A stretch of 64,000 nt of DNA from Rhodoferax sp. GTDB lineage: Bacteria > Pseudomonadota > Gammaproteobacteria > Burkholderiales > Burkholderiaceae_C. The notes beneath the pieces were generated by a model. That model saw nothing but the letters and a program-made list of their open reading frames with translations, was not told where the DNA came from and did not search any database. Of this stretch, positions 47,768 to 58,588 are shown one piece after another. Each line of letters begins with the position of its first letter. Within the stretch, counting starts at the first letter, position 1. The stretch lies in contig JAIFLV010000018.1 in the NCBI GenBank assembly GCA_020048895.1, positions 1 to 64,000 on the forward strand. The letters are read 5' to 3'. Made by a program: the position numbers and the translations under genes.

Positions 47768-48678
47768 AGTTTTCTGTTTTCCAGATCAGCCGCAAAGGCG
47801 GTCGCGAAAAGAACGAAGACCGCATGGGGTACTGCTACACCAAGGCGTCCGGACTTTTTTTGTTGGCCGACGGCATGGGGGGACACCCCGAAGGTGAAGT
47901 GGCGGCGCAAATTGCGATGCAGGCCATTTCGGCCCACTACCAGAGCCAGGCCAAACCCGAGATTGAGGACGTCAAACTCTTCTTTAACTCCGCCATTCTG
48001 GCCGCGCACCGGCAAATTCTCTTGTACGCTTCGGAAAAAGGCTTGGCCGACTCACCGCGCACCACGCTGGTGGCTGCGTTGGTGCAAGGAGGCTGTGCGC
48101 ACTGGATGCATTGCGGTGACTCACGGCTGTATTTTGTGCGCGAGGGAGAGTTGCTGGCCCGCACGCGCGACCATTCCTACTTGGAGCAGCGCAAACGATT
48201 GCGTGGCGCCGGGCAGGAACTCGAACTTACCAACCGCAATGTGCTTTACACCTGTTTGGGCTCACCGACCAAGCCCGAATACGATGTGACTGGGCCGGTC
48301 CCATTGCAGCAGGGAGACAAGATATTGCTTTGCTCGGACGGGTTGTGGGGCAGCCTTGAGGATTCGGATATTGTGTTTCACTTGGCGCAGAAAGCCGTTG
48401 CCATTGCAGCGCCTGACCTGGTGGAGCGCGCGCTCATCAAAGGTGGACCGCGCAGCGACAACGTGACCTTGATTGCGATGGAGTGGGAGACACCCGATAC
48501 ATTCGAATCAACCCGAGGAACCATCAGCACCGACACCATCGAAGATGGCGTATTTGCCTCGACCGTACAGGCGGGCTGGCTGGACTCTTCCGTTGATGAT
48601 CTGGACGACGCCGGCATTGAGCGCTCGATTGCCGAAATCAATGAAGCCATACGCCGAACGTCGGCGCGCAAGCTCTGA
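47764..48678 (+). CDS. PP2C-family protein phosphatase
   Basis: This 304-residue metal-dependent Ser/Thr phosphatase has the motifs RKGGREKNEDR, LADGMGGHPEGE, HCGDSRLYF, CSDGLWGSLED and RSDNVTLIAM in family order. It is translationally coupled to the kinase upstream, so the two form a reversible phosphorylation pair. A C-terminal extension (about 245-304) beyond the catalytic fold has no recognised domain. Confidence 0.93.
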   Translation: MKFSVFQISRKGGREKNEDRMGYCYTKASGLFLLADGMGGHPEGEVAAQIAMQAISAHYQSQAKPEIEDVKLFFNSAILAAHRQILLYASEKGLADSPRTTLVAALVQGGCAHWMHCGDSRLYFVREGELLARTRDHSYLEQRKRLRGAGQELELTNRNVLYTCLGSPTKPEYDVTGPVPLQQGDKILLCSDGLWGSLEDSDIVFHLAQKAVAIAAPDLVERALIKGGPRSDNVTLIAMEWETPDTFESTRGTISTDTIEDGVFASTVQAGWLDSSVDDLDDAGIERSIAEINEAIRRTSARKL

Positions 48679-48723
48679 TCCGCTTTGGCGCATTGCGCTG
48701 TCTCTATTTTTTGAGGTTTTCCC

Positions 48724-49452
48724 ATGACTGAATATGTACGTGCCAAGGCACGAGCTGCAAATCAACTGCGCCCGATACGTATCACCCGGCATTACACCGT
48801 TCATGCCGAAGGATCGGTGCTGATGGAGTTTGGTGACACCAAGGTGTTGTGTACCGCTTCCGTGGAGGAAAAAGTGCCGCCGCACAAGCGCGGCAGTGGG
48901 GAGGGCTGGGTCACTGCGGAGTACGGCATGCTGCCGCGCGCTACACATACGCGCAGCGATCGCGAAGCCGCACGTGGGAAACAAAGTGGGCGCACACAGG
49001 AAATCCAGCGCCTGATTGGTCGTTCGTTGCGCGCTGTGTTTGACCTGAAGAAACTTGGCGAGCGCACGATTCAGCTCGATTGCGACGTTCTGCAGGCTGA
49101 TGGCGGCACCCGCACTGCGGCCATCACTGGCGCTTTTGTCGCAGCACAGGACGCCGTGACCGGACTCATCAAAGCAGGGAAACTTGCGCAGTCTCCGATC
49201 ATTGCCCCGGTAGCAGCGATTTCCGTGGGCATTGTGCAAGGCACCCCCTTGCTGGATCTGGAGTACACGGAGGATTCAGCGTGCGATACCGACATGAACG
49301 TGGTGATGACTGGGGCCGGGCACTTCGTGGAAGTGCAGGGGACGGCCGAGGGCGCTGCTTTCTCGCGTGCCGAAATGGATCAACTGCTCACCCTGGCTGA
49401 ACAAGGCATCATCGAACTGATGGCGTTGCAGCAGCAAGCGCTATTGAATTAG
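48724..49452 (+). CDS. rph: Ribonuclease PH
   Basis: RNase PH trims tRNA 3' ends phosphorolytically. The 242-residue product has the family start [32 protein letters not shown] with the RNA-binding arginines, and [20 protein letters not shown]. It is 45 bases after the phosphatase and 46 before rdgB on the same strand. Confidence 0.96.
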   Translation: MTEYVRAKARAANQLRPIRITRHYTVHAEGSVLMEFGDTKVLCTASVEEKVPPHKRGSGEGWVTAEYGMLPRATHTRSDREAARGKQSGRTQEIQRLIGRSLRAVFDLKKLGERTIQLDCDVLQADGGTRTAAITGAFVAAQDAVTGLIKAGKLAQSPIIAPVAAISVGIVQGTPLLDLEYTEDSACDTDMNVVMTGAGHFVEVQGTAEGAAFSRAEMDQLLTLAEQGIIELMALQQQALLN

Positions 49453-49498
49453 GAGCTGCTTACGCAGTATCAATGGGCGTTGGAGGGCTATAAGTCTC

Positions 49499-50101
49499 AT
49501 GAAAATTGTGCTGGCATCGAATAACAAGGGCAAACTTGCCGAACTGCAGGCCATGTTTACGCCACTGGGTTGCACCCTCGTCTCGCAGAGTACATTGGAT
49601 GTTCCTGAGGCCCCTGAACCTTATCGTACGTTCATAGAAAACGCATTGACCAAGGCGCGCAATGCTGCAGAGCACACAGGACTTGCGTCGATTGCAGATG
49701 ATGCCGGGCTTTGTGTGGATGCCTTCGGTGGACTGCCCGGGGTGGACACGGCCTATTACGCCACGCAGTTTGGTTACAGCAAGAGTGATGACAACAATGT
49801 GCGCGCCCTGCTTGAGCAAATGCAGGGCATCGAGCATCGCCGTGCGGCGATGGTCAGCACACTGGTCGCGGTGCGCTCACCCGAGGATCCGGAGCCTCTG
49901 GTGGCGGTCGGGCGCGTGGTGGGTGAAATTGCGTGGGAACCGATGGGTAGCAATGGCTTCGGCTTTGACCCGGTCATGTGGATCCCGGAATTTGGCAAGA
50001 CCTTTGCGCAATTGCCGGTGGAAGTCAAGAACGCTAATAGCCACCGCGGCCGGGCTGCACAGCAGATGGTGGCACTCATTCGGGACCGCTGGCTGTCGTG
50101 A
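49499..50101 (+). CDS. rdgB: dITP/XTP pyrophosphatase
   Basis: RdgB removes deaminated purine nucleotides (ITP, dITP, XTP) from the pool. The 200-residue protein has ASNNKGKLAELQAM, the SIADDAGLCVDA metal site, GSNGFGFDPVMW and the C-terminal NSHRGRA, all conserved. The stop overlaps the hemW start as GTGA. Confidence 0.95.
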   Translation: MKIVLASNNKGKLAELQAMFTPLGCTLVSQSTLDVPEAPEPYRTFIENALTKARNAAEHTGLASIADDAGLCVDAFGGLPGVDTAYYATQFGYSKSDDNNVRALLEQMQGIEHRRAAMVSTLVAVRSPEDPEPLVAVGRVVGEIAWEPMGSNGFGFDPVMWIPEFGKTFAQLPVEVKNANSHRGRAAQQMVALIRDRWLS

Positions 50102-51330
50102 TCCCGATTGCCACTGCCAACGGCGAGCCATCCGCCGTGCGTGATGTTCTGCAGTACATGGGCGCGGGCGTTTTGCAGCTCAATGCACTGCCGCCCTTGT
50201 CGCTGTATGTGCATATTCCGTGGTGCCTGAAGAAGTGTCCCTATTGCGATTTCAATTCCCACGAGTTGGTTGCTGGCAGTTTGCCGGATCGACGCTACAT
50301 CGAGGCCTTGCTGGCCGACCTGGAGGCCGCCCTGCCGCTGATCTGGGGGCGCACGGTGCACAGTATCTTCATTGGCGGCGGAACCCCGAGCATGCTGGCA
50401 CCTGATGCGGTGGACCGCCTTGTCGGGGACCTCCGCGCCCGTTTGCCGTTGGAGCCGCAATGCGAAATCACCATGGAAGCGAATCCCGGCACGTTTGAGA
50501 AAGAGCGTTTTCGTGGGTACGCACAGGCGGGTGTGACGCGGCTGTCGGTGGGCGTGCAGAGTTTCAATGATGCCCATTTGCGGGCCATCGGGCGTGTGCA
50601 TGACAGCGCTCAGGCTCTGGCGGCAGTGCAAGAAGCGGCGCGGTCCTTTGGCACGTTCAATCTCGACCTGATGTACGCGCTGCCCGGCCAGACCATGGAG
50701 CAACTGGGTGAGGATGTGGCCACAGCGCTGGCGTTCATGCCACCCCACATTTCGATTTACCACCTGACAATCGAGCCCAACACCTATTTCGCCAAATTTC
50801 CGCCCACCATTCCGGAAGACGATACCGCTTATGCCATGCTTGACCGCATTACGGAGCAGACAGGGTTGCAGGGCCTGGAGCGCTATGAGGTATCGGCTTA
50901 CGCGAAGGCCGGCCACCGGTGTCGCCACAACCTCAATTACTGGCAGTTCGGCGACTATCTGGGTATTGGTGCCGGTGCCCATAGCAAGCTCAGTTTTGCC
51001 CACAGGGTCGTGCGCCAGGTGCGCCTGCGTGATCCTCAGAAATACATGGACGGCGCTTTGCGGGGCAACGCTGTCACCCAGGATGACGATGTGCCCCGTG
51101 CCGATTTGCCCTTCGAGTACATGCTCAACGCGCTGCGCCTGCGCGATGGTTTTGCATTGCGCGACTTTTCCGAACGTACCGGGCTCTCGGTAACTTCCAT
51201 CGAAAAGGCTCTGTCACAGGCCGAGCACAAAGGATTGATTGCGCGCGATCTGCAGCGGGTGCGGCCCACCGACCGTGGTTTTGATTTCTTGAGTGACTTG
51301 CAGGCGCTTTTCCTATCCAATACGGAGTAG
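50098..51330 (+). CDS. hemW: Heme chaperone HemW (radical SAM)
   Basis: This 410-residue radical-SAM protein has CxxxCxxC (WCLKKCPYCDF) near residue 41 and the HemN/HemW-like domains through the C-terminus. HemW family members lack coproporphyrinogen oxidase activity and are heme chaperones; assignment to HemW rests on length and on the usual rdgB-hemW linkage. An N-terminal extension of about 30 residues precedes the LSLYVHIPWC start of the conserved domain; the GTG at 50098 overlaps rdgB. Confidence 0.9.
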   Translation: MIPIATANGEPSAVRDVLQYMGAGVLQLNALPPLSLYVHIPWCLKKCPYCDFNSHELVAGSLPDRRYIEALLADLEAALPLIWGRTVHSIFIGGGTPSMLAPDAVDRLVGDLRARLPLEPQCEITMEANPGTFEKERFRGYAQAGVTRLSVGVQSFNDAHLRAIGRVHDSAQALAAVQEAARSFGTFNLDLMYALPGQTMEQLGEDVATALAFMPPHISIYHLTIEPNTYFAKFPPTIPEDDTAYAMLDRITEQTGLQGLERYEVSAYAKAGHRCRHNLNYWQFGDYLGIGAGAHSKLSFAHRVVRQVRLRDPQKYMDGALRGNAVTQDDDVPRADLPFEYMLNALRLRDGFALRDFSERTGLSVTSIEKALSQAEHKGLIARDLQRVRPTDRGFDFLSDLQALFLSNTE

Positions 51331-51369
51331 CTGCGCACAGTGCGCAGTACGGATGAAAGGGGGTAGCGC

Positions 51370-52047
51370 ATGTTTTCGGTGTACGGCAAGGCTGGGCGTA
51401 TGTTTCGGGGCTCCCTGGAGGAGATGCGGCAGTTGGGGCCGGTTTCGCGCACATCGCGTTCGGATGCGGTGCGGGCCATCGGACGCGATCCGCAAGACCA
51501 GAACCCGTCGCATTCCGCGGGCGTAGTGCATCACCCGGCGCTGCCTGTCGATGTGCCGCACCGCGATGCCCTGGCGGCGTATTCGCAGACTACCAGGATG
51601 GAGATGCCGCGCCATCCACTCACCCAGGTCGGTGCCATCATGAGCCACACAGTGGTGACCATTGCCGACACGGCGACGGTGGAGCAGGCCTGGCAGGTGC
51701 TCTCGCAAAAGCAGCTGGGGCAAGCACCTGTCGTGGACGCACAGGGCATGCTGGTGGGTTTGCTTACCCGTGCCGACCTGATGCGACCGGAACGCCTGCC
51801 GGGACCGGACGGGCACGCCCTGGTCTGGCGGGCGCTGCTGCTGCAGAGTGTGGTCGACATCATGTGGACACCGGTGCCCAGCGTGTCGGCCGATACCGAC
51901 ATAAGGCGTCTGGCGCGCGTACTACTGGATTCTGGTTTGCCTGGGCTACCGGTCGTCGATGAGCAGGGCCAGGTGAACGGATTTGTGTCCCGCTCCGATG
52001 TTTTGCAAGCGGTCGTGGCCGACCCGCCCCTGGACCTGTGGACTTAA
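51370..52047 (+). CDS. CBS-domain protein
   Basis: This 225-residue protein with two CBS motifs (about 85-145 and 160-220; segments [16 protein letters not shown] and [12 protein letters not shown], each ending in a GLLTRADL or GFVSRSDVL strand) may bind an adenine nucleotide. An N-terminal region of about 80 residues has no recognised fold. It is convergent with fbp, and its stop overlaps the fbp stop by four bases. Confidence 0.85.
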   Translation: MFSVYGKAGRMFRGSLEEMRQLGPVSRTSRSDAVRAIGRDPQDQNPSHSAGVVHHPALPVDVPHRDALAAYSQTTRMEMPRHPLTQVGAIMSHTVVTIADTATVEQAWQVLSQKQLGQAPVVDAQGMLVGLLTRADLMRPERLPGPDGHALVWRALLLQSVVDIMWTPVPSVSADTDIRRLARVLLDSGLPGLPVVDEQGQVNGFVSRSDVLQAVVADPPLDLWT

Positions 52048-53045
52048 GCAGGGTTGTGGTAACTGGTCACCCGATCAACTTCGTTCTTTGAACCCAGAAA
52101 CACGCTGACGCGTGCGTGCAGGGCTGTGGGCGTGATGTCCATAATGCGCTGGCTACCATCGGTAGCCACGCCGCCGGCCTGTTCCACCAACCAGCTCATG
52201 GGGTTGGCCTCGTACATCAGACGCAGCTTGCCGGGCTTCTCGGGCTCGCGCTGATCCCAGGGGTACATGAAGATGCCGCCCCGTGTCAGGATGCGGTGTA
52301 CATCGGCCACCATGCTGCCGACCCAGCGCATGTTGAAGTCTTTGCCGCGCGGGCCGTCGCGCCCTTGAATGCATTCGCTTACATAGCGCTGCACCGGCGG
52401 CGCCCAATGGCGCTGGTTGCTCATGTTCACGGCAAACTCTTTGGTGTCTTCAGGGATGCGCAGGTGCTCTTGAGTCAGTACAAACGAGCCCTGCTCACGG
52501 TCGAGCGTAAACACCGAAACACCGTCGCCCACGGTCATGACGAGCGTGGTCTGCGGGCCAAACACGCAGTAACCCGCAGCCACTTGTTTGGCACCGGGCT
52601 GCAAAAAGTCTTGCTCTGAGACGCCCGCGCCTTCGGGCTTGACCAGCACGCTGAATATGGTGCCGATGCTTACATTCACATCGATGTTGCTAGAGCCATC
52701 CAGGGGGTCAAACAGCAGCAGGTATTCGCCTTGCGGGTAGCGGTTGGGCACCACATGGATGCCCTCCATCTCCTCGCTGGCCATGGCCGCCAGGTGGCCA
52801 CCCCATTCATTGGCCTCAATCAGCACTTCGTTGGCGATGATGTCGAGCCTTTTCTGGATCTCGCCTTGCACGTTGGCACTGTCGGCGCTGCCCATTACGT
52901 CGCCCAAAGCCCCCTTGTTGACAGCCAGGCTGATGCGTTTGCACGCGCGGGCCACCACTTCCAGCAAGAGGCGCAGACTCGGTGGCACACGGCCACTGTT
53001 GCGCTCTTGTTCAACGAGGTAGCGTGTGAGATAGGTTTTTTTCAT
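52044..53045 (-). CDS. fbp: Fructose-1,6-bisphosphatase, class I
   Basis: Fbp hydrolyses fructose 1,6-bisphosphate in gluconeogenesis and the Calvin cycle. The 333-residue class I enzyme has the metal-binding [14 protein letters not shown] and the C-terminal active-site loop [20 protein letters not shown]. It lies directly downstream of pepN on the same strand. Confidence 0.96.
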   Translation of the reverse strand: MKKTYLTRYLVEQERNSGRVPPSLRLLLEVVARACKRISLAVNKGALGDVMGSADSANVQGEIQKRLDIIANEVLIEANEWGGHLAAMASEEMEGIHVVPNRYPQGEYLLLFDPLDGSSNIDVNVSIGTIFSVLVKPEGAGVSEQDFLQPGAKQVAAGYCVFGPQTTLVMTVGDGVSVFTLDREQGSFVLTQEHLRIPEDTKEFAVNMSNQRHWAPPVQRYVSECIQGRDGPRGKDFNMRWVGSMVADVHRILTRGGIFMYPWDQREPEKPGKLRLMYEANPMSWLVEQAGGVATDGSQRIMDITPTALHARVSVFLGSKNEVDRVTSYHNPA

Positions 53046-53065
53046 GGCATCACTCCGGATTAAGT

Positions 53066-55774
53066 TCAGTCGGCCAGTGCGCGGCTTACCACTTCACGCA
53101 CATCGTTGCTCAGATCGGCCTTGGCCGCCACGCGGGTCAAGGCTTCGCGCGCTGCGCCGCGGAAGGGCTCTGCCAGTCGCTTCCAGCGGTCGAGGGCGCG
53201 CGCCAGGCGAGCGGCTACCTGTGGGTTAATGCCATCGAGCTCCATCACGCGGTCGGCCCAGAACACATAGCCTGCGGCATCCGCACGGTGAAATGCGCCG
53301 GGGTTGCCGCTGCAATAACTAAAGATGACGCTGCGCGCGCGGTTGGGGTTGCGGATGTTGAAGTCCGGGTGGGCCATCAATTGGCGCACCAGGGGCAGCA
53401 CCTGCCCACCACGGTCCGGAGTGCTGGCTTGCAGGCCAAACCACTTGTCGAGCACCAGTTCCTCGCCCTTGAACAGGGAATGGAATCGGTCGATGGCGCG
53501 TGCTGCCAGTGCGTTCCCGCTGCTCACCAGTGCCGACAGTGCCTGGAAGCGATCCGTCATGTTGGTGGCATCCTTGAAGCGCTGCAGTGCCTTGCCAGGC
53601 CACACAGCGTCACCGCAAGCCGTGGACGCCAGGCACAGGTAAGTGAGTGACAAACCAGCCAACGCGCGGCGTCCTGACGAAATGCTGTCAGGTCGGTAGC
53701 CCCCATTCTCGCTGTGTTCTATGTAGGCCCACTGCCAGTCAGCCTGCAGGTCCTGGGCGAGCTGCAGTCGCATCGCTTCCCGAACCGCATGGATGCGTTG
53801 CGGATCAACGACTTCCAGATGTTCTGCAATGTACGACTCCGAAGGCAGAGTCAGCACCAGTTCCTTAAAGGCCGCATCGAGATCCGGGTGACGCAACACT
53901 CGCCGCATGGACTCTACATAGGCATCATTTAGTGGCCTGGCACCCGCAGATGCAGCGTCAGCAGCTATGAAGTTGATAGCGTTTCTCAGCGCCAGTCGCT
54001 GTCCTGCTTCCCATCGATTGAACGGGTCGCTGTCGTTGGCCAACAGCGTGAGCAACTGGGCGTCGGTGTAGTCGTAGTCCAGCACGACGGGGCTGGAGAA
54101 GCCCCGCAGAATGGAGGGTACTGGCAACTCGTCCACGCCGACGAAAGTGATGGATTCGCTGGACTGTGTCAACACGAACAGATGGCTGTCTTCGCTGGCC
54201 AGTTCCTGGCCTTGGGTCTGCAGGGGCAGGACTTGTCCGCTTTCGCTGCCAATCAAACCAATGTTGACCGGTATCACGAAGGGTTCCTTGGTGGACTGGT
54301 CCGGTGTGGGTGCGCAAGTCTGGCTGAGCAACAGGGTGTAGGTGCGCGCCACCGCGTCGTAAACACCCCGGGCGGACAAGCGGGGTGTGCCTGCCTGGCT
54401 GTACCAGCGTTTGAATTGCGGAAGCAGTCGAGCCAGGGCGGAGTCCGGGTTCGCATCCGCGACCGATTGCACAAAGTCATCGCAGGTGACGGCCTGGCCA
54501 TCGAAGCGAGCGAAGTACAGCTTCATGCCTTTGGCAAAGCCTTCGCGACCCACCAGGGTCTGCATCATGCGCACCACTTCCGCACCTTTTTCATAAATGG
54601 TGACTGTGTAGAAGTTGTTGATTTCAATGTAGCTGTCTGGCCGCACGGGATGGGCCATGGGCCCGGCATCTTCCGGAAACTGGGCGGTACGCAGCACCCG
54701 CACGTCCTCGATGCGCCGCACTGCACGCGCCGAGGGGTCACTGCACATGTCCTGGCTGAACTCCTGATCACGGAATACCGTCAGACCTTCTTTCAGGCTG
54801 AGCTGGAACCAGTCGCGGCAGGTGACCCGGTTGCCGGTCCAGTTGTGAAAGTATTCATGGCCCACCACGCTTTCGATATTGGCGAAATCGGTATCGGTCG
54901 CCGTGGCCTGATTGGCCAACACATACTTGGTGTTGAAGATGTTGAGGCCCTTGTTCTCCATGGCACCCATATTGAAGTCGCTGGTGGCAACGATCATGAA
55001 GCGCTCCAGGTCCAGCGGCAGCCCAAAGCGGGCCTCGTCCCAAACGACCGAGGCAATGAGCGAGTTCATGGCATGTTCGGTTTTGTCCAGATCGCCGGGA
55101 CGCACAAAAATCTGCAACAGGTGGTTGATTCCCGAGCGCGAGGTGATGCGCTGCTCGCGAGCCACCAATTGGCCAGCCACCAGCGCAAACAGGTAACAGG
55201 GTTTCTTGTGGGGGTCGTGCCACTTGGCATAGTGACGCCCCTCGTCGAGCAGCCCCTGGTCGATGAGGTTACCGTTGGAGAGCAGCACCGGGTATTTGGC
55301 TTTGTCCGCACGCAGAGTGATGGTGTAGCTGGCCATCACATCCGGTCGGTCCAGGAAATAGGTGATGCGACGAAATCCCTCGGCTTCGCACTGGGTGAAG
55401 AACGACTCGTTGCTGACGTACAGGCCCGAGAGCTTGGTGTTCTTCACGGGATAGCAGGTAGTGAAGATTTCCAATTCGAAGGCGTCGTCACCTTCGGGAA
55501 GGTTTTCAAGCACCAGTTTGGAGCCTTCCAGCTTGAACGAAGTACCCTGACCGTTGACGAGCACGCGTGCCAGGTTCAGGTCTTCACCATCGAGTTTGAG
55601 TGCTTGGGCGGGTGCTGACGGGTTACGGCGAACCCGCATCTTGTTGAGGACACGGGTCTTTGCGGGGTCCAGGTCAAACGTCAGATCGACGGAATCGATC
55701 AGGTAGGCCGGTGCGGTGTAGTCGCCGCGGTGGCTCGGCATTGCGGGGCCGTCGGTTTCACGCAGTTGCAACAT
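53066..55774 (-). CDS. pepN: Aminopeptidase N
   Basis: PepN removes N-terminal residues from peptides in the cytosol. The 902-residue M1 zinc enzyme has GAMEN ([10 protein letters not shown]), the zinc motif HEYFH-x-WTGNR with its distal Glu in [10 protein letters not shown], and the C-terminal ARM-like region. The ATG at 55774 has GGAGA six bases upstream; nine in-frame codons further upstream are not family sequence. It overlaps the HAD gene's 3' end by 17 bases. Confidence 0.95.
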   Translation of the reverse strand: MLQLRETDGPAMPSHRGDYTAPAYLIDSVDLTFDLDPAKTRVLNKMRVRRNPSAPAQALKLDGEDLNLARVLVNGQGTSFKLEGSKLVLENLPEGDDAFELEIFTTCYPVKNTKLSGLYVSNESFFTQCEAEGFRRITYFLDRPDVMASYTITLRADKAKYPVLLSNGNLIDQGLLDEGRHYAKWHDPHKKPCYLFALVAGQLVAREQRITSRSGINHLLQIFVRPGDLDKTEHAMNSLIASVVWDEARFGLPLDLERFMIVATSDFNMGAMENKGLNIFNTKYVLANQATATDTDFANIESVVGHEYFHNWTGNRVTCRDWFQLSLKEGLTVFRDQEFSQDMCSDPSARAVRRIEDVRVLRTAQFPEDAGPMAHPVRPDSYIEINNFYTVTIYEKGAEVVRMMQTLVGREGFAKGMKLYFARFDGQAVTCDDFVQSVADANPDSALARLLPQFKRWYSQAGTPRLSARGVYDAVARTYTLLLSQTCAPTPDQSTKEPFVIPVNIGLIGSESGQVLPLQTQGQELASEDSHLFVLTQSSESITFVGVDELPVPSILRGFSSPVVLDYDYTDAQLLTLLANDSDPFNRWEAGQRLALRNAINFIAADAASAGARPLNDAYVESMRRVLRHPDLDAAFKELVLTLPSESYIAEHLEVVDPQRIHAVREAMRLQLAQDLQADWQWAYIEHSENGGYRPDSISSGRRALAGLSLTYLCLASTACGDAVWPGKALQRFKDATNMTDRFQALSALVSSGNALAARAIDRFHSLFKGEELVLDKWFGLQASTPDRGGQVLPLVRQLMAHPDFNIRNPNRARSVIFSYCSGNPGAFHRADAAGYVFWADRVMELDGINPQVAARLARALDRWKRLAEPFRGAAREALTRVAAKADLSNDVREVVSRALAD

Positions 55775-56543
55775 GCAAGGTCTCCAGAAAATGGTTTTCA
55801 ATCAGTTCTTCAAAATTTCGGACGGTTGCGATCACATGCGGACCGTCCAAAGCCGCAGCGCTGTGGCTGGTGCAGATTGCTACTGCACGCATGCCGGCGC
55901 GGCGAGCCGCTTCAATTCCAAGGGGCGCATCCTCAAACACGATGCACGCGTCGGCAGTAACCTGCAGGCGCCGGGCGACTTCCAGAAAAATAGCCGGTTC
56001 GGGCTTGCCCGGCAAGCCTTCGTCGCCGCCCACAATGGCCTGCGGCGGTGTGGCCAGTTGCAGATGATTAAGTACAAAGGCCACATTGTGACGGTCGCCT
56101 GCTGTGCCAACACCCACTTTCAATCCTCGCCCACGCGCCGCTTTTTCAAAGGCTGAAAAACCCGCAACCTCAGTGAACATTGGCGTAAAAAGCGCGCGGT
56201 AAACGGCCTCTTTCTCGGCGATCAGCTCCCAGGCCTGGGCATCGTCCAATTCGCGATCAAACAGTATGCGCATGCACTCCGCGCCATTGCGCCCATTGGT
56301 GCGGCGCAAAACCTCGGACAATTCCATCTCGATGCCGTGGCGCTGCATGAACACGACCCAGCTTTGGGCGTGCCATGGCATGGAGTCGACCATGGTGCCG
56401 TCCATATCGAAGATGAAGGCCCCCACGCTCCCCGCTGCGCGTGGTTCGCTGCCCCCCAGGGGGGTTAATTTCCCTTGGGGCGGCCCGGCGGGAAATTGAG
56501 CCCCCACTGGATCGTTGGCCCATAGGCTTGCTTCTGTTTTCAT
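55758..56543 (-). CDS. HAD-superfamily hydrolase with palindromic-element-encoded insertion
   Basis: This 261-residue beta-phosphoglucomutase-like HAD phosphatase has motif [14 protein letters not shown] (about 44-56), motif II GTAG, the Lys in GKPEPAIF and motif [14 protein letters not shown]. The ATG at 56543 overlaps the prfB stop (ATGA). Residues about 13-40 ([21 protein letters not shown], then GSEPRAAG) are encoded by a GC-rich palindromic element rather than by the HAD fold; see the repeat entry. Substrate unknown. Confidence 0.88.
   Translation of the reverse strand: MKTEASLWANDPVGAQFPAGPPQGKLTPLGGSEPRAAGSVGAFIFDMDGTMVDSMPWHAQSWVVFMQRHGIEMELSEVLRRTNGRNGAECMRILFDRELDDAQAWELIAEKEAVYRALFTPMFTEVAGFSAFEKAARGRGLKVGVGTAGDRHNVAFVLNHLQLATPPQAIVGGDEGLPGKPEPAIFLEVARRLQVTADACIVFEDAPLGIEAARRAGMRAVAICTSHSAAALDGPHVIATVRNFEELIENHFLETLHVATA
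56425..56507 (-). repeat. GC-rich palindromic element inside the HAD 5' coding region
   Basis: The segment contains CCCCCCAGGGGGG and TTTCCC-TTGGGGCGGCCCGG-CGGGAAA-type complementary arms, with flanking CCCCCAC/GTGGG-like ends. I recognise the style as that of short REP-like intergenic repeats in Comamonadaceae. Here it lies in frame within a gene and adds about 28 residues. No second copy was seen in this window. Confidence 0.55.
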
Positions 56544-57644
56544 ACGCCCTGTTTCAGCGAGGCTTCGATGAACACGTCGAGGTCGCCGTCGAGCACTTTT
56601 TGGGTGGCGGACACTTCGACGTTGGTGCGTAGGTCCTTGATGCGGCTGTTGTCGAGCACATAGCTGCGAATCTGGTGGCCCCAGCCGACATCGGTCTTGG
56701 AGTCTTCGAGCTTTTGCTGTTCGGCCTGTTGCTTGCGCATTTCGTGGTCGTAGAGGCGGCTGCGCAGGCGTTTCCAGGCTACATCGCGGTTGCTGTGCTG
56801 GCTGCGCCCGTCCTGGCACTGCACCACAATGCCGGTCGGGATGTGGGTCAGGCGCACCGCTGAGTCGGTTTTGTTGATGTGCTGGCCACCGGCCCCGCTC
56901 GCGCGAAAGGTGTCGGTGCGGACATCACTGGGGTTGATGTTGATTTCGATCGAGTCATCCACCTCGGGGTAGACAAAAATGCTGGCAAAGCTGGTGTGAC
57001 GCCCGCCGGACGAGTCAAACGGACTCTTGCGCACCAGCCGGTGCACGCCGGTTTCGGTGCGCAGCAGGCCAAACGCGTATTCGCCTTCGATCTTGATGGT
57101 GGCGCCCTTGATGCCCGCGGTGTCGCCCGGGGTTTCATCTTCCATCGTGGTCTTGAAACCCTTGCGCTCGGCATACTTCAGGTACTGGCGCAGCAGCATG
57201 CTCGCCCAGTCGCAGGCTTCGGTCCCGCCGGCACCGGCCTGAATGTCCAGGAACGCGTTCATCGGATCCGCCGGATTGTTGAACATGCGGCGGAACTCGA
57301 GGTCCTTGATGATGGTGGACAGTTTCTCGGTCTCGGCTTCGATAGTCATCAGACCGGCGACGTCGCCGTCCTCCTTGGACATATCGAACAGTTCCGAGTT
57401 GTCTGCCAGCTCGCGCTCCAGGCTATTGAGCGTGACGACCACGCCGTCCAACGCCTTCTTTTCCTTGCCCAGCTCCTGGGCGCGCTTGGGGTCGTTCCAG
57501 ACAGTGGGGTCTTCCAGCGATGCGTTGACGGTTCTCAGCCGTTCTGCTTTGGCATCGTAGTCAAAGATACCCCCGTAACTCTTGGGTGCGTGCGCTCAAG
57601 TCCTCCAACGTCGTGCCAATGAGGTTGATGCGTTCTGCTTCCAT
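56540..57644 (-). CDS. prfB: Peptide chain release factor 2 with programmed +1 frameshift
   Basis: RF2 terminates at UGA and UAA. The gene starts at ATG 57644 ([10 protein letters not shown]); the first 27 codons end in RGYL-UGA, after which a +1 shift leads into the second frame (DYDAKAERL...), giving 367 residues. The shift site at 57560-57575 has the SD-like GGGGG and CTTTGAC. Downstream the stop-codon-reading SPF ([11 protein letters not shown]-type region, [12 protein letters not shown]) and GGQ motif ([11 protein letters not shown]) are intact. It lies upstream of the HAD gene and next to the integron boundary. Confidence 0.96.
57560..57575 (-). promoter_or_regulatory. prfB: prfB autoregulatory frameshift site
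   Basis: On the minus strand CGGGGGTATCTTTGAC carries the internal Shine-Dalgarno-like run three bases before CTT-TGA-C. Low RF2 stalls ribosomes at UGA and promotes the +1 shift, so RF2 controls its own synthesis. Nearly identical to the E. coli site. Confidence 0.95.
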
Positions 57645-57997
57645 GGTGCGTATCCTGTCGTTATCAAGTGGGTTTTGTGTAACCGCGTATTTTCTCACGC
57701 TTGGGGTGCCTACGGCCTCTCCTGTGCTCTGACCCCATTTCCCGACCCCGTTTCCCGCCACAGCCGGAGAAATATACGCAAAATGCGCCCGCGAACCCCG
57801 TGGAATATGCGTGAACCGCTTCCGTTTTGATAGCAATTGTCATTGGTGGTGGCCGAGTTTGGGGCGTCGCCACTAGCCTCATGCTGTCAAGCCCCCGCAA
57901 TCGTCGGAAACCAATGCCTCAAACTCATTGGGTGGGGTCTTGGTTGTTCAGTGCAGTAAAGGCTGACAAATGGCCGGAGTGCCGAGATGGCAGTCGT
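57645..57997. other. Gap between prfB and the integron: no gene seen
   Basis: About 350 bases without a credible gene on either strand. It should hold the prfB promoter (a weak GGA precedes the prfB ATG), but I cannot point to clear -35 and -10 boxes. No terminator, repeat or attachment site was recognised. Confidence 0.6.
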
Positions 57998-58528
57998 TCA
58001 TTGCACCAAGTTACTGAGCGCATCCAATGGGCTAGCTGTACCGCCCGCTGCCATTTGTGAACGCAAGGCCATGTCAAGCGATTGGGGCAACATCACCATG
58101 CGGTCTTTGCCACCCTTGCCATTACGCACCACCAGCACACGCCGATCAAAGTCCACGTCTTTCACCCGCAGGCGCAACCCTTCGTTGAGCCGCATGCCAG
58201 TGCTGTACAACAGTTTGGCTAGCAACAGTTCAACCCCGGTCATTGTCCCCAACAAAGCCGCCACCTCGGTCACGGTCATTACAGATGGAATGCGTCTTGG
58301 CCGAGTCGGGCGTTGTACATCGTCAAGCCAAGGCAATTTCACCCCCAGAACCTCGCGGTACAAAAAAAGCAGGGCACTGAGCGCCTGGTTGTGGGTGGAC
58401 ACGGACACGTTGCGCTGGGTGGTGAGCATGGTAAAAAATTGTTCAACCTCCGCGGCACCCAACTCACGCGGATGGCGCGCCCGGCCGCCACGGCCATGCC
58501 ATCGGACAAAAAATTTCACCCAATACAC
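57998..58528 (-). pseudogene. Integron integrase IntI, deleted internally and at the N-terminus
   Basis: A 176-residue frame clearly of the IntI type: HPRELGAAEVEQFF, the near-diagnostic NQALSALLFLYREVLG, PRRIPSVMTVTEVAALL and box I with the first catalytic Arg (STGMRLNEGLRLRVKDVDF), then GKGGKDRMVMLP. After LRSQMA the sequence jumps to AGGTASPLDAL, which resembles the SPLD tail found at IntI C-termini. About 110-130 residues, including HxxR and the nucleophilic Tyr, are therefore missing. The first 30-40 residues are also absent; the frame begins at an internal GTG. It cannot catalyse recombination. Confidence 0.85.
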
Positions 58529-58538
58529 CGGCAGGCCA

Positions 58539-58588
58539 CCAGGCCCGGGCCGGTGGTACGCTGTACACTTTCACCGGCCCGGGCCTGG
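58539..58588. repeat. 17-bp inverted repeat at the intI 5' break
   Basis: Arms 58539-58555 and 58572-58588 are exact reverse complements; each contains the self-palindrome GGCCCGGGCC. A 16-base spacer separates them. They replace the expected IntI N-terminus and attI region. Confidence 0.8.

Noticed and set aside
49774-51003. 409-codon minus-strand frame over rdgB and hemW
   Set aside because: It spans two well-supported genes and their overlap, which a real gene would not do.
54182-55618. 478-codon plus-strand frame inside pepN
   Set aside because: Antisense shadow of a well-supported gene; rich in His, Val and Gly as expected of a reverse frame.
57582-57997. Short frames between prfB and intI
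   Set aside because: All are short, without ribosome-binding sites, and one simply continues upstream of the prfB start.
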